The notes beneath the pieces are model-generated. The model searched no databases and was not told the origin of the DNA. It saw nothing but the letters and a program-made list of their open reading frames with translations. A DNA stretch of 11,899 nucleotides from Pseudoflavonifractor sp035562355 (lineage in GTDB: Bacteria > Bacillota > Clostridia > Oscillospirales > Oscillospiraceae), in NCBI GenBank assembly GCA_035562355.1, contig DATMXU010000015.1, forward strand, positions 1 through 11,899, given 5' to 3'. Below are positions 1 to 6,870 of this stretch, piece after piece (position 1 is the stretch's first letter; the number at the start of each line of letters is the position of its first letter). The position numbers were made by a program, and so were the translations under genes.

Positions 1-7
1 ATTATTA

Positions 8-23
8 GGTTTATCAATAAACC
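8..23. promoter_or_regulatory. Operator-like palindrome upstream of the LacI-family gene
   Basis: The sequence GGTTTATCAATAAACC has two perfect 7-base arms around a central CA. It ends 18 bases before the ATG of the regulator and just before its ribosome binding site. LacI-family proteins bind short even palindromes of this kind, often with a central CG, and commonly repress their own gene. An autoregulatory operator is therefore the likely role. The window starts at base 1, so the promoter it would overlap cannot be judged. Confidence 0.5.
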
Positions 24-26
24 AGC

Positions 27-32
27 GAGGTG
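27..32 (+). promoter_or_regulatory. Ribosome binding site that fixes the regulator start
   Basis: GAGGTG lies 9 bases before the ATG at 42. An in-frame GTG at 30 lies inside this Shine-Dalgarno sequence and has no such site of its own. The ATG start is therefore preferred, giving the N-terminus MVTLKDIA that is usual for the family. Confidence 0.7.
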
Positions 33-41
33 CAAACTGCA

Positions 42-1076
42 ATGGTAACGTTAAAGGATATCGCTAAGGAGGCCGGGGTGAGCGTTATGACGGTTTCCAA
101 CGTGGTCAATGGCAACCGCTCCAAGGTTTCCAAAGAAAACGCCAGGCGGATTAAGGAAATCATTCAGCAGCGGGGATATGTCCCCAATTCCTCTGCCCGG
201 AGCCTGGCCAAGAGCAATTCCAACATCATTGCCATCATTCTCCGGGGCGGCGAGGGCGAGAACACTTTGGAAAGCCCTCACAACGCCACGCTGGTGGGGA
301 CTATCATTCAGAAGATCCAAAAGCGCGGCTACTACACTATGGTGAATATCATGAAGTCCAGGGAGGACATTTCCCTGAGCCTTCGCACCTGGAATGTGGA
401 GGGCGCTGTTTTCCTGGGGATGTTCGACGATGAGATTGAGGCTCTGTGCGGCGCGTCCGACATCCCCATGGTATTTATCGACAGCTACAGCAATGTGCGC
501 AGGCTGTCTAACGTCGGCATAGACGACTATAAGGGCGGGCGGCTTGCCGCACGCTATCTTCTGGAGCGCGGACACCGGAAACTGGCTTTCGTAAGCCCCC
601 CGATTATGGACACCGGCGTAATTCAGCATCGCCATTCTGGTTTCTGTGACGAGTTGATGCAAAGCGGTGTGGCGCTCTTACCGGAGCATCAGTTTGTGCT
701 GGAGTCCGACGTGCGACCGGAGGACATTCTGGAGCTGGGCAGGGCTTTGGCAGCCCGGCGTGGCGAATTCACCGCCGTCTTTGTTACCAGCGACCAGATC
801 GCCTCATATCTGATTCAGGGACTTCGAAGTGCCGGCGTCCAAATACCGGAGGATCTCTCTCTCATCGGCTTTGACAACCTGATGATCTGCCGCCAGATGA
901 CACCCCAGCTCACGACCATTACTCAAAACCTGGAACAAAAAGCGACCTTGGCTGTGGATATTCTCTTTCGCAGGCTGCGTGCCCCGGACGCCCCTGCCGA
1001 GTCGCTCGTACTGGATGTGGAGCTGGTGGAACGCGAGTCGGTATCGACACTGATCCCGCCGGCCGAGGGAAACTGA
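42..1076 (+). CDS. LacI/GalR-family transcriptional regulator
   Basis: This is a 344-residue cytoplasmic DNA-binding regulator, normal length for the family, most likely a sugar-responsive repressor. Residues 3-24 form the LacI helix-turn-helix (TLKDIAKEAGVS, recognition helix SVMTVSNVVNG). The hinge-helix signature YVPNSSARSLA lies at 46-56. The rest is a periplasmic-binding-protein-like sensor domain with family landmarks: DDYKGGRLAA near 161-170, VTSDQIA near 249-255, LIGFDNL near 274-280 and TPQLTTITQN at 287-296. The start is the ATG preceded by GAGGTG, not the GTG four codons earlier. The gene is convergent with the minus-strand operon and shares its terminator region. Family assignment is firm. 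The effector and targets are not visible; control of the neighbouring surface-glycan genes is inference from position. Confidence 0.95.
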   Translation: MVTLKDIAKEAGVSVMTVSNVVNGNRSKVSKENARRIKEIIQQRGYVPNSSARSLAKSNSNIIAIILRGGEGENTLESPHNATLVGTIIQKIQKRGYYTMVNIMKSREDISLSLRTWNVEGAVFLGMFDDEIEALCGASDIPMVFIDSYSNVRRLSNVGIDDYKGGRLAARYLLERGHRKLAFVSPPIMDTGVIQHRHSGFCDELMQSGVALLPEHQFVLESDVRPEDILELGRALAARRGEFTAVFVTSDQIASYLIQGLRSAGVQIPEDLSLIGFDNLMICRQMTPQLTTITQNLEQKATLAVDILFRRLRAPDAPAESLVLDVELVERESVSTLIPPAEGN

Positions 1077-1165
1077 TGCCAGTGAAGATCGGATGGTCAC
1101 CCTTTCTGCTCTGTGCAGCACCGAAACGGCAGACAGATACACTGCTGCGAGTACCGAGAATTCGT

Positions 1166-1205
1166 ATGAGGCCCCCATCTGCAGTACTGCAGATGGGGGC
1201 CTCAT
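1166..1205 (+). terminator. 40-bp perfect palindrome between convergent genes, probable terminator
   Basis: Every base from 1166 to 1185 pairs with 1186 to 1205, with no unpaired centre (ATGAGGCCCCCATCTGCAGT and its complement). On the plus strand it is followed by a T-rich tract (TTCCTCTTTATTTATT), so it best fits termination of the LacI-family gene. On the minus strand it begins 11 bases after the stop of the HID-repeat gene but is not followed by a T-run, so termination in that direction would be weaker. The 88 bases between the regulator stop and this palindrome hold nothing else I can recognise. Confidence 0.8.
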
Positions 1206-1215
1206 TCCTCTTTAT

Positions 1216-4200
1216 TTATTCAGGCACGGTAAGAGTGAAGGTCAGCGCGGGGTAATTATAGGACGTAGTTATGCGAACAGTCACCTCTTGTCCGCCTTGG
1301 CCAGCAAACGCCGCCTTTTTGATGGTCAGCAGATAGTCTGGGCCGTACGAAAAATTGTATTGACTGTACGAGAGCTTGTTGTCGTTGACGTAGGCGCCGT
1401 TGGCGCTGTAATAAGAGGAGGCGGTGCCGTTCTCCTTCAGGCTGATGGTCAAATCGCCGTCGCTTGTCCAATTTGTCGTGCGGTCGAACGCCGAGGCCGG
1501 CTTTTCATAGAAGGCGAGGCCGTTCCATTCGACCGAGGGGTAGCCGTCCGCATATACCCGGATGGTTTTGTCTGTACCGGCGGAGATCGACTGCGCCGCC
1601 ATGATATCGGCAGATACTGTAATATTGCCCCCGTCAAGGGAGAACGCGGTGACGGTCCCCATACCGGAATAGTTTTTCGTCAGCTCAATTTTGGTAACCG
1701 CGCCTGCCCAGTCACCGTCCTCCGAGGTCAGTGCCAGCGCTCCCTTGACAAGGATTTCTTCCGGCAGTGTAATTGCCGGAACCGCTTTGGCGGCGGCAGG
1801 CACCGTAACCATGCTGTCCATATAGCCGTTTGCGGACAAAACGGCGGCAACTTCCTCCGCAGGAAGGGTCCCCCGGGTGATCGTAGCGGCATACTCGGAG
1901 CCGCCGGAGACGGCAAGCCCGCTGCCCTTGGTAACTGTCTCGCCGCCCAGCGCAACGGCGGACAGCGCATTTTGATAGGAGTAATCCAGTCCGGTAATAC
2001 GGACCGCGGGTTCGCCGTTTACCACCCACAGGGACGCCGTCATCCCGGTCGGGGCGGCCTTGAGCGCTCGGAAGGAAACCGCCGCGTCGCGGTAACCCTC
2101 GGCCGAGATCTTCAGGGTGTATTCACCCGAACCGGCCATCACGGCGGAAGACGCGGGAATGGACAGAGCACCTCCATCCGCAGTCAAAGCCTCTTTTGTA
2201 AACTCGGCAACCTTGGCGCCGCTGCTGCCGAGGACCCGCGCGCCGGTAATTTTTCCGGCCCATACCTCATTGTCACCATAGGAGACGAAAAACGCCGTCT
2301 TCTCCTGTACCTGCCCGTTCAAACCCAGCGTGGGGGCCACGGAGGCTGAGGTATCAACCGTAAGCTCCGCGTCGGCGTAGCCCGCCGCGCGCAGCGTCAC
2401 CTGATAGCGCCGGGGGGCCGGGAAACAGGATGCTGCGATCACCAGTCCGTTACCAGACTTTGTCACCTTGGCGCTGCCTGCCTCGACGCCGTCTACCAGC
2501 ACGGAAAGCACGGAAATGTAACTTGATATATAAGAGCCGCTGATCGATACCGCAACGCTGCCGTCATTCTGATACTCAGCGGCAACCTCGCCGGGGACCG
2601 CCTTTACAAGCTCCACAGGAAGGTAAACCGGACGATAGCTCGGCGCGGTCAGGATCAGAGTATAGCTGCCGGTAGACGCATACGTATATACTGTGCCGCT
2701 GATGCCGCCCGCCTGACCCCTGTCGGTAATGGTAAACTGGTTGTTTACTGTCCCGCTGCTATTTTTGAGCGACGCCGAGACGCTCTGCCTCCAGCTCTCG
2801 TTTTCCGGGAAGGAGATCGCCCACGTGCCGCCCGGAACAAGGCGCCCGGCGGCCAGAACGGCGGCAGGAGCCTCCTGCCGCTGGGTATGCCCGGCGGGAA
2901 TATCGATCTTTTTGCGGTACTCGGAATACTTTTGAGAGACGACGGTAATCTGCGCCGTCTCATTCGCGCTGAAATACTCAGAGGGGATAATGAGGAAGTA
3001 GCCGCTGGAATACGAGCCTCCCATTTCAAACAGAGCGGGGGCGTACTCCTCGCCGTTGATTTTGATCTTCTGAATTTTATCTGCCGCAAAGTAACCGGAA
3101 TCACTGGTCTCCAGGCGCACACTGCCGTCTGACGCGTCGTAGCTCGCCGTGATAATCGGCAATGTGCTGCTCACCTTCTTCAAGGGGAGGACAAGGTCGC
3201 CGTATCCCCGCGCCTGTATGGTAAGCTGGAAACTGCCTGCGGCATTCCAGTACTGCATGCTGCTCGCGTTCAGGCTGATCCGGGCGGCCTCGGCATCCAG
3301 ACGAAGGCTGTCCGTCATATCGTTGGTCACGCCCGTGTCGAGGTTGGTATAGAGCACCCTTAACACCGCGCCATACCAGGCGGTGACGTCCCCGCCAGCT
3401 TTGAGTCCAAGCTCCGCGCCGGTGCGCACATCGCCTGAATATGTTTCACCATCCACCGTAATCTGCTCCCCCTCCACCGTGAAGGCGGGCGGGGCGATCA
3501 GCTCACCGCCCGTGACGGTAAAGAAGAAGTTTGTGTCGTTATAGCCCTGTTTTTTCAGGCTCAGCTCGTGCAGGCCCGGGGTCAGGTTGTTGGTGTACAC
3601 ATGGAGCACGGAGCCGTTGGTGCTGCCATAGGAGTAATAGGCCAGATGGGCGCCTCCGCGGGAGTCCTCCTCGGGCAGGGCTTTGCCGTCGATCAGAATT
3701 CCGTCGTACTTGCCGCTGAACACGCTGCCGGTAGCCTGCACCGTGATTACGTTGCCCCGGGGCACCAGGTTCCCCTCGGGCAGCGCGCCGCTTTCCGGGT
3801 CGTAGGGCGTGAGCACGTCTCCGTCTGCGTCGCCCTCCCGGATTTTGCTGACAGCCTGAATGTCCACCAACCAGGGATAGTAGCTCCGGTCCTGGTCCAG
3901 GGTCAGTTCGAACTCGGCATCCTGATACCCATATGCCATAAAGATGATCTTATTGTTCCCCAGATGGAACTTCTGGTTGATGCGGATGAGAAGTTCGGTA
4001 CGTCCCGCGGGCCTGGCTGACTGGCCGGAGACAAAATTGGTGTCGCCGTTGTGGTCGCTGTAGCTGTTCTTGATGGTCAGGTCGCCCGCGATCAGGCCCG
4101 ACTGGTTTACCTTGACGGCATAGACCTTGTCGGCCCAGTCCCGGTTCTCTCCAAAGTTCAGCTTGATTAATTTTCCGGCATTTTCGGCGCTGCTGCCGAA

Positions 4201-4836
4201 GATCTCGTCCAGAGTGAGGGCAGGCGGGGTTTTCACGGCGGATGCGTCAACAAGAACGCGCCGGCCGAACTCCCCGCGCTGAAGCAGGTACTTGACCTTA
4301 TAGGGTGCAAGCGCCGCGCCGTCCTGTTCGGCCCGAGCGGCAAACGCCTCCCAGCTGAAGTCGGGGTCCTCCGCCATGGCGCTCTGTACTGCGCTGTACT
4401 CAAAGTAATAGCTCCGCCCGCTGTTAGAGGTATATTTCACCACGCTTTTTTCAATAGGATAAATGATATCGCTTGCGGTACTACCCAAAATGCGGGTCTT
4501 ATAGCCACTGCTCCAGGTATCTAAAATGCGCTCTACCGACGCATTTTCCACTCCATATTGCTTGAGGATAACGCTGTCCGCCAGTAGATTCATGTCCATC
4601 CCCGCCTCAAAGGAGACAGGGGGGTTGTCGTACGGGTTGTAGGTGGCCTGACTGACGGCATCCACCGTGGCTGTGCTGATTGCGTCGGGGCGCGCGGCAT
4701 TGTTTTCCGTCAGGTAGAGGTCCCATAGGTTCATTTTTGTCTGTCCGTAGACCTCAACAAAGGATGCAGACGCGGGGGCCAAGAGGGAAATGGAGCACAC
4801 GGCCGCCAAGACCGCCGCAGTAATTCTTTTTTTCAA
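1216..4836 (-). CDS. Large secreted Shr-like HID (DUF1533) repeat protein
   Basis: This 1206-residue protein is probably a secreted or surface-associated binding protein. A signal peptide occupies residues 1-24 (KKR, hydrophobic core, cleavage likely after ASA). Residues 26-220 form a region I do not recognise. The remainder is a chain of roughly ten beta-rich modules of 80-100 residues. Most carry the Shr-like HID pattern: an early W followed by a hydrophobic strand, ending in a GY motif. W-type starts include NRDWADKV (232), ENESWRQSV (678), DNEVWAGKI (855) and GDWAGAV (1041). Module-ending examples are AYGYQDAEF, RAAGYADAEL, SAEGYRDAAV and SANGYMDSMV. There is no SLH domain, LPXTG motif or C-terminal membrane segment, so it has no wall anchor of its own. 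The start is a TTG 10 bases after AAGGAGG, with an in-frame TAG three codons upstream. It is the second gene of an operon with the SLH beta-solenoid protein. The domain name comes from a haemoglobin receptor, but haem binding should not be assumed here. Confidence 0.85.
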   Translation of the reverse strand: MKKRITAAVLAAVCSISLLAPASASFVEVYGQTKMNLWDLYLTENNAARPDAISTATVDAVSQATYNPYDNPPVSFEAGMDMNLLADSVILKQYGVENASVERILDTWSSGYKTRILGSTASDIIYPIEKSVVKYTSNSGRSYYFEYSAVQSAMAEDPDFSWEAFAARAEQDGAALAPYKVKYLLQRGEFGRRVLVDASAVKTPPALTLDEIFGSSAENAGKLIKLNFGENRDWADKVYAVKVNQSGLIAGDLTIKNSYSDHNGDTNFVSGQSARPAGRTELLIRINQKFHLGNNKIIFMAYGYQDAEFELTLDQDRSYYPWLVDIQAVSKIREGDADGDVLTPYDPESGALPEGNLVPRGNVITVQATGSVFSGKYDGILIDGKALPEEDSRGGAHLAYYSYGSTNGSVLHVYTNNLTPGLHELSLKKQGYNDTNFFFTVTGGELIAPPAFTVEGEQITVDGETYSGDVRTGAELGLKAGGDVTAWYGAVLRVLYTNLDTGVTNDMTDSLRLDAEAARISLNASSMQYWNAAGSFQLTIQARGYGDLVLPLKKVSSTLPIITASYDASDGSVRLETSDSGYFAADKIQKIKINGEEYAPALFEMGGSYSSGYFLIIPSEYFSANETAQITVVSQKYSEYRKKIDIPAGHTQRQEAPAAVLAAGRLVPGGTWAISFPENESWRQSVSASLKNSSGTVNNQFTITDRGQAGGISGTVYTYASTGSYTLILTAPSYRPVYLPVELVKAVPGEVAAEYQNDGSVAVSISGSYISSYISVLSVLVDGVEAGSAKVTKSGNGLVIAASCFPAPRRYQVTLRAAGYADAELTVDTSASVAPTLGLNGQVQEKTAFFVSYGDNEVWAGKITGARVLGSSGAKVAEFTKEALTADGGALSIPASSAVMAGSGEYTLKISAEGYRDAAVSFRALKAAPTGMTASLWVVNGEPAVRITGLDYSYQNALSAVALGGETVTKGSGLAVSGGSEYAATITRGTLPAEEVAAVLSANGYMDSMVTVPAAAKAVPAITLPEEILVKGALALTSEDGDWAGAVTKIELTKNYSGMGTVTAFSLDGGNITVSADIMAAQSISAGTDKTIRVYADGYPSVEWNGLAFYEKPASAFDRTTNWTSDGDLTISLKENGTASSYYSANGAYVNDNKLSYSQYNFSYGPDYLLTIKKAAFAGQGGQEVTVRITTSYNYPALTFTLTVPE

Positions 4837-4846
4837 GCAGTTCTAT

Positions 4847-4853
4847 CCTCCTT
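4847..4853 (-). promoter_or_regulatory. Ribosome binding site overlapping the upstream stop codon
   Basis: AAGGAGG begins inside the TAA stop of the upstream SLH gene (TAAGGAGG) and lies 10 bases before a TTG start at 4836. No ATG or GTG start lies between the in-frame TAG and the signal peptide, so TTG is the only reasonable start. The overlap suggests translational coupling of the two genes. Confidence 0.75.
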
Positions 4854-6471
4854 ACTTTTTAACCGACGCGCCCACGCCCGCCAATTGAATCTCCATATAC
4901 TCGCTGCCGCGCACAAGGCGCAGCAACTGCGTCGGTGCATTGTTGGGAAGTAAAATCTTTACTATGACAAGCTGCCCGTCCGCACTGACGGCGACTTTGG
5001 TCACGTCTTTTCCCGTTTCCTGCTTTACGCCGTTGATATAATAGGTATACTGGGTAAAGTCAGCGTCCCCCATGGCGTCCTGCCGCAGCACAACCGCCGC
5101 ATAGCGCAGGAAATCGACGGATACAATGCCGGTCTCTTCGATGCTCACCCAATTCCCCTCGGTTTTCGTCTCCCCGGAAGGACCCGGTTCACCGCCGGAG
5201 GAGGCGCCTCCCCCCGAGGATGCACCGCCGATAATCCGGCCTACACCATTCCGGTCAACCGCCGCGGTCTGTCCGCCCGCAACCGGGATATTGCCCGCAA
5301 GGGTCCCGGTCACGCCATTGTCTACCAAAATGCGCGTAACCGGGGCAAGAATCTGAACCTGATCGGCCTGAACCAGTGCCTGCTCAATCATTCCCTGCCC
5401 AGAAACTGCGGCGCTGCCCCGCGCCGTAAGGGAGGTAACTCTTGCCCCCTGACCCAGGGATACAGCCGCGCCCGAGCCGGTAATCACAAGAGAGCCGACC
5501 GTCCCGTCGCCAAGCGTCAGGGGCGCCGCCGTCTCCAGCACAAGGGCGTCGGCAGAACCGTCCAAGGTCAGGGCGCTCCTTACGCGGATGGTTCCGGTGC
5601 TGCTGTTTCCCAAAAGGGCCAGGCGTACGGGGTGATTCCGGTTTTGCACAACTACTTCGCCGGCGATGCGGCTGTTTTGCAGATGGACAGAATTTTCCCC
5701 GCCGCCCCGTATAATCAGCCTCCCCTGAACAGTAACCCCATCCAGCGCAATATCTCCGTCGCCCACACCGTCGCCGATAATCAGGTCGCCACCGACGGTG
5801 GTATCAGCCAGCGTAACACCGCTGGCCTTAATGATAACAGTTCCGCTGGCCTGGACGCCGGAAACGTTTCCTTCTTCACCAAGGATGCGCTCGGCAAGAT
5901 TGCTCATCAATTGGGCGGCCTCTGCCCGCGTCATAGACGCCTGGGGAAGGAGCCTGCCCTGGGAACCTTGGATATAGCCGGCGGAAGCCATAGCTGCCAC
6001 ACCCGGAACGGCCCATGCCGCAACGGTCTCCACGTCCGAAAACCCTTCGAGAGCAGACAGGTCACCGTCGGGGAGCTCAAGCACACGGGCAAGCGCGGCA
6101 AAAGCCTCCTGCCGGGTCACGGCATGCTCCGGGTAAAGCAGGACGCCGTCCCCCTGAAACATTCCCATTTGAACCGCGCGGGCAAGGGGCGCTGCGTACC
6201 AGCTGCCGCTGTCCACATCACGAAAATCCGACAGATCCCGTTCCCGGTTTGCACCGAAAACCCGGCTCACCATTGCGGCAAACTCGGCCCGAGTCAGCGT
6301 TCTTTCCGGATAGATCCGCCCATCGCTACCCTCCATAATTCCCTCTTTAACCATCCGCTCCAGCGCCGGCTTTGCCCAGCCGGACGGCATATCCGTCACG
6401 GCCGCGGCGGCCTGCGCGCCGGGTCCGACTAATAAAACCGCAGATAACCATATTGCCACAACCTTTTCCAT
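4852..6471 (-). CDS. SLH-anchored beta-solenoid-like surface protein
   Basis: This 539-residue exported protein probably sits on the cell wall. A signal peptide covers residues 1-21 (hydrophobic WLSAVLLV, then AQA). Three SLH domains follow at about 27-70, 91-135 and 144-190, with the TRAE-type motifs LTRAE, VTRQE and MTRAE. SLH domains bind pyruvylated secondary wall polymer in Gram-positive bacteria. Residues 206-400 are short V/I/L-rich strand repeats alternating with G/D turns (for example GGDLIIGDGVGDGDIALDGV), suggesting a right-handed beta-solenoid. A Gly/Ser/Pro linker (about 414-434) leads to an unrecognised C-terminal domain (440-539). The ATG start has AAGGAG 7 bases upstream; a longer form from the GTG at 6504 would put charged residues before the signal peptide and lacks a ribosome site. 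It is the first gene of the operon, with a consensus promoter about 140 bases upstream. No catalytic motif is evident, so a structural or binding role is inferred. Confidence 0.88.
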   Translation of the reverse strand: MEKVVAIWLSAVLLVGPGAQAAAAVTDMPSGWAKPALERMVKEGIMEGSDGRIYPERTLTRAEFAAMVSRVFGANRERDLSDFRDVDSGSWYAAPLARAVQMGMFQGDGVLLYPEHAVTRQEAFAALARVLELPDGDLSALEGFSDVETVAAWAVPGVAAMASAGYIQGSQGRLLPQASMTRAEAAQLMSNLAERILGEEGNVSGVQASGTVIIKASGVTLADTTVGGDLIIGDGVGDGDIALDGVTVQGRLIIRGGGENSVHLQNSRIAGEVVVQNRNHPVRLALLGNSSTGTIRVRSALTLDGSADALVLETAAPLTLGDGTVGSLVITGSGAAVSLGQGARVTSLTARGSAAVSGQGMIEQALVQADQVQILAPVTRILVDNGVTGTLAGNIPVAGGQTAAVDRNGVGRIIGGASSGGGASSGGEPGPSGETKTEGNWVSIEETGIVSVDFLRYAAVVLRQDAMGDADFTQYTYYINGVKQETGKDVTKVAVSADGQLVIVKILLPNNAPTQLLRLVRGSEYMEIQLAGVGASVKK

Positions 6472-6478
6472 GCGCTCT

Positions 6479-6484
6479 CTCCTT
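6479..6484 (-). promoter_or_regulatory. Ribosome binding site that fixes the SLH gene start
   Basis: AAGGAG lies 7 bases before the ATG at 6471, an ideal distance. It selects this ATG over the in-frame GTG eleven codons upstream. Confidence 0.8.
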
Positions 6485-6570
6485 TTCCCGAGTCGTATCT
6501 GCACAGCCGTTTCGTTCTTTTGAATTAAGATACAACGGCATAACGTGTTTCCCCCGGAGTCTGTATTAAT

Positions 6571-6598
6571 GTCGTGGTTAGCAATAGCTAACCACGAC
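6571..6598. promoter_or_regulatory. 28-bp inverted repeat at the expected transcription start
   Basis: The arms GTCGTGGTTAGC and GCTAACCACGAC are perfect 12-base complements around AATA. The repeat starts within a few bases of the transcription start expected from the promoter at 6607-6636, in the position of a classical repressor operator. No T-run follows on either strand, so it is a poor intrinsic terminator. It is either an operator or, once transcribed, a 5'-end hairpin that would protect the operon mRNA. The 100 bases between it and the gene form an untranslated leader in which I see no recognisable riboswitch. Confidence 0.65.
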
Positions 6599-6606
6599 GC
6601 CTTGAT

Positions 6607-6636
6607 ATACTAGCATATGAAAGCTTTTCCTGTCAA
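6607..6636 (-). promoter_or_regulatory. SigA-type promoter of the SLH/HID operon
   Basis: On the minus strand a perfect -35 box TTGACA (6631-6636) is followed after 18 bases by TAGTAT (6607-6612), which carries an extended -10 element (TGC just upstream). The expected transcription start is near 6600, giving a leader of about 130 bases before the ATG at 6471. The surrounding sequence is much more AT-rich than the genes, as expected for a promoter. Confidence 0.8.
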
Positions 6637-6691
6637 GGCTTTTATCGTCTTTTATAAAAGCGCCCGGCAAGGCCGCATTCTCATGCGCGAG

Positions 6692-6736
6692 ACATTCCCG
6701 CCCCACAACCAGGCGGCCTGAAGCGGCATGGAATGT
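6692..6736. repeat. Nested inverted repeats in the intergenic region
   Basis: ACATTCC (6692-6698) pairs with GGAATGT (6730-6736). Inside the loop is CAGGC-G-GCCTG (6710-6720), and CCCACA (6702-6707) could pair instead with TGTGGG (6734-6739). These lie beyond the terminator of the large glycosidase gene and upstream of the operon promoter. They might be a remnant 3' structure or regulator sites. The arms are short and the role is unclear. Confidence 0.3.
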
Positions 6737-6777
6737 GGGCAGTTTGATTGGGAATATCTCTTCGTTCCTATCAATCG

Positions 6778-6818
6778 AAACGGCCTGCCATCTGCAGACT
6801 GCAGATGGCAGGCCGTTT
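6778..6818 (-). terminator. Hairpin terminator after the tandem glycosidase gene
   Basis: A perfect 20-base stem (6778-6797 with 6799-6818) surrounds a single central base. Its GC-rich core is bounded by A and T runs. It starts 52 bases after the stop of the glycosidase gene and separates it from the promoter of the next operon. On the minus strand the stem ends in TTT. On the plus strand it ends in TTTTT, so the hairpin could also stop transcription from the other side. Its core CCATCTGCAG...CTGCAGATGG is shared with the palindrome at 1166-1205. Confidence 0.75.
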
Positions 6819-6870
6819 TTCTCGCTTGGACCGGTTTGAGTCTCAGGAGACTACTCTACCCCAGAGCTGA

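Noticed and set aside
1093..2349. 418-codon open frame on the plus strand
   Set aside because: It lies antisense to the HID-repeat gene. Its translation is rich in R, G and C with no domain, signal or ribosome site, as expected from a GC-rich gene read backwards.
5632..6432. 266-codon open frame on the plus strand
   Set aside because: It is antisense to the SLH beta-solenoid gene, whose SLH motifs and signal peptide are clear. The plus-strand product is low-complexity and unlike any family I know.
6469..6504. GTG at 6504 as the start of the SLH gene
   Set aside because: It would place a charged stretch before the signal peptide and has no ribosome site, whereas the ATG at 6471 has AAGGAG at 7 bases.
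6472..6570. Riboswitch or other structured leader
   Set aside because: Only weak short pairings (such as GCCGTT with AACGGC around 22 bases) are present, and no known riboswitch core is recognisable.
6571..6598. Inverted repeat as an intrinsic terminator
   Set aside because: No T-run follows on either strand, and it sits just downstream of a near-consensus promoter.
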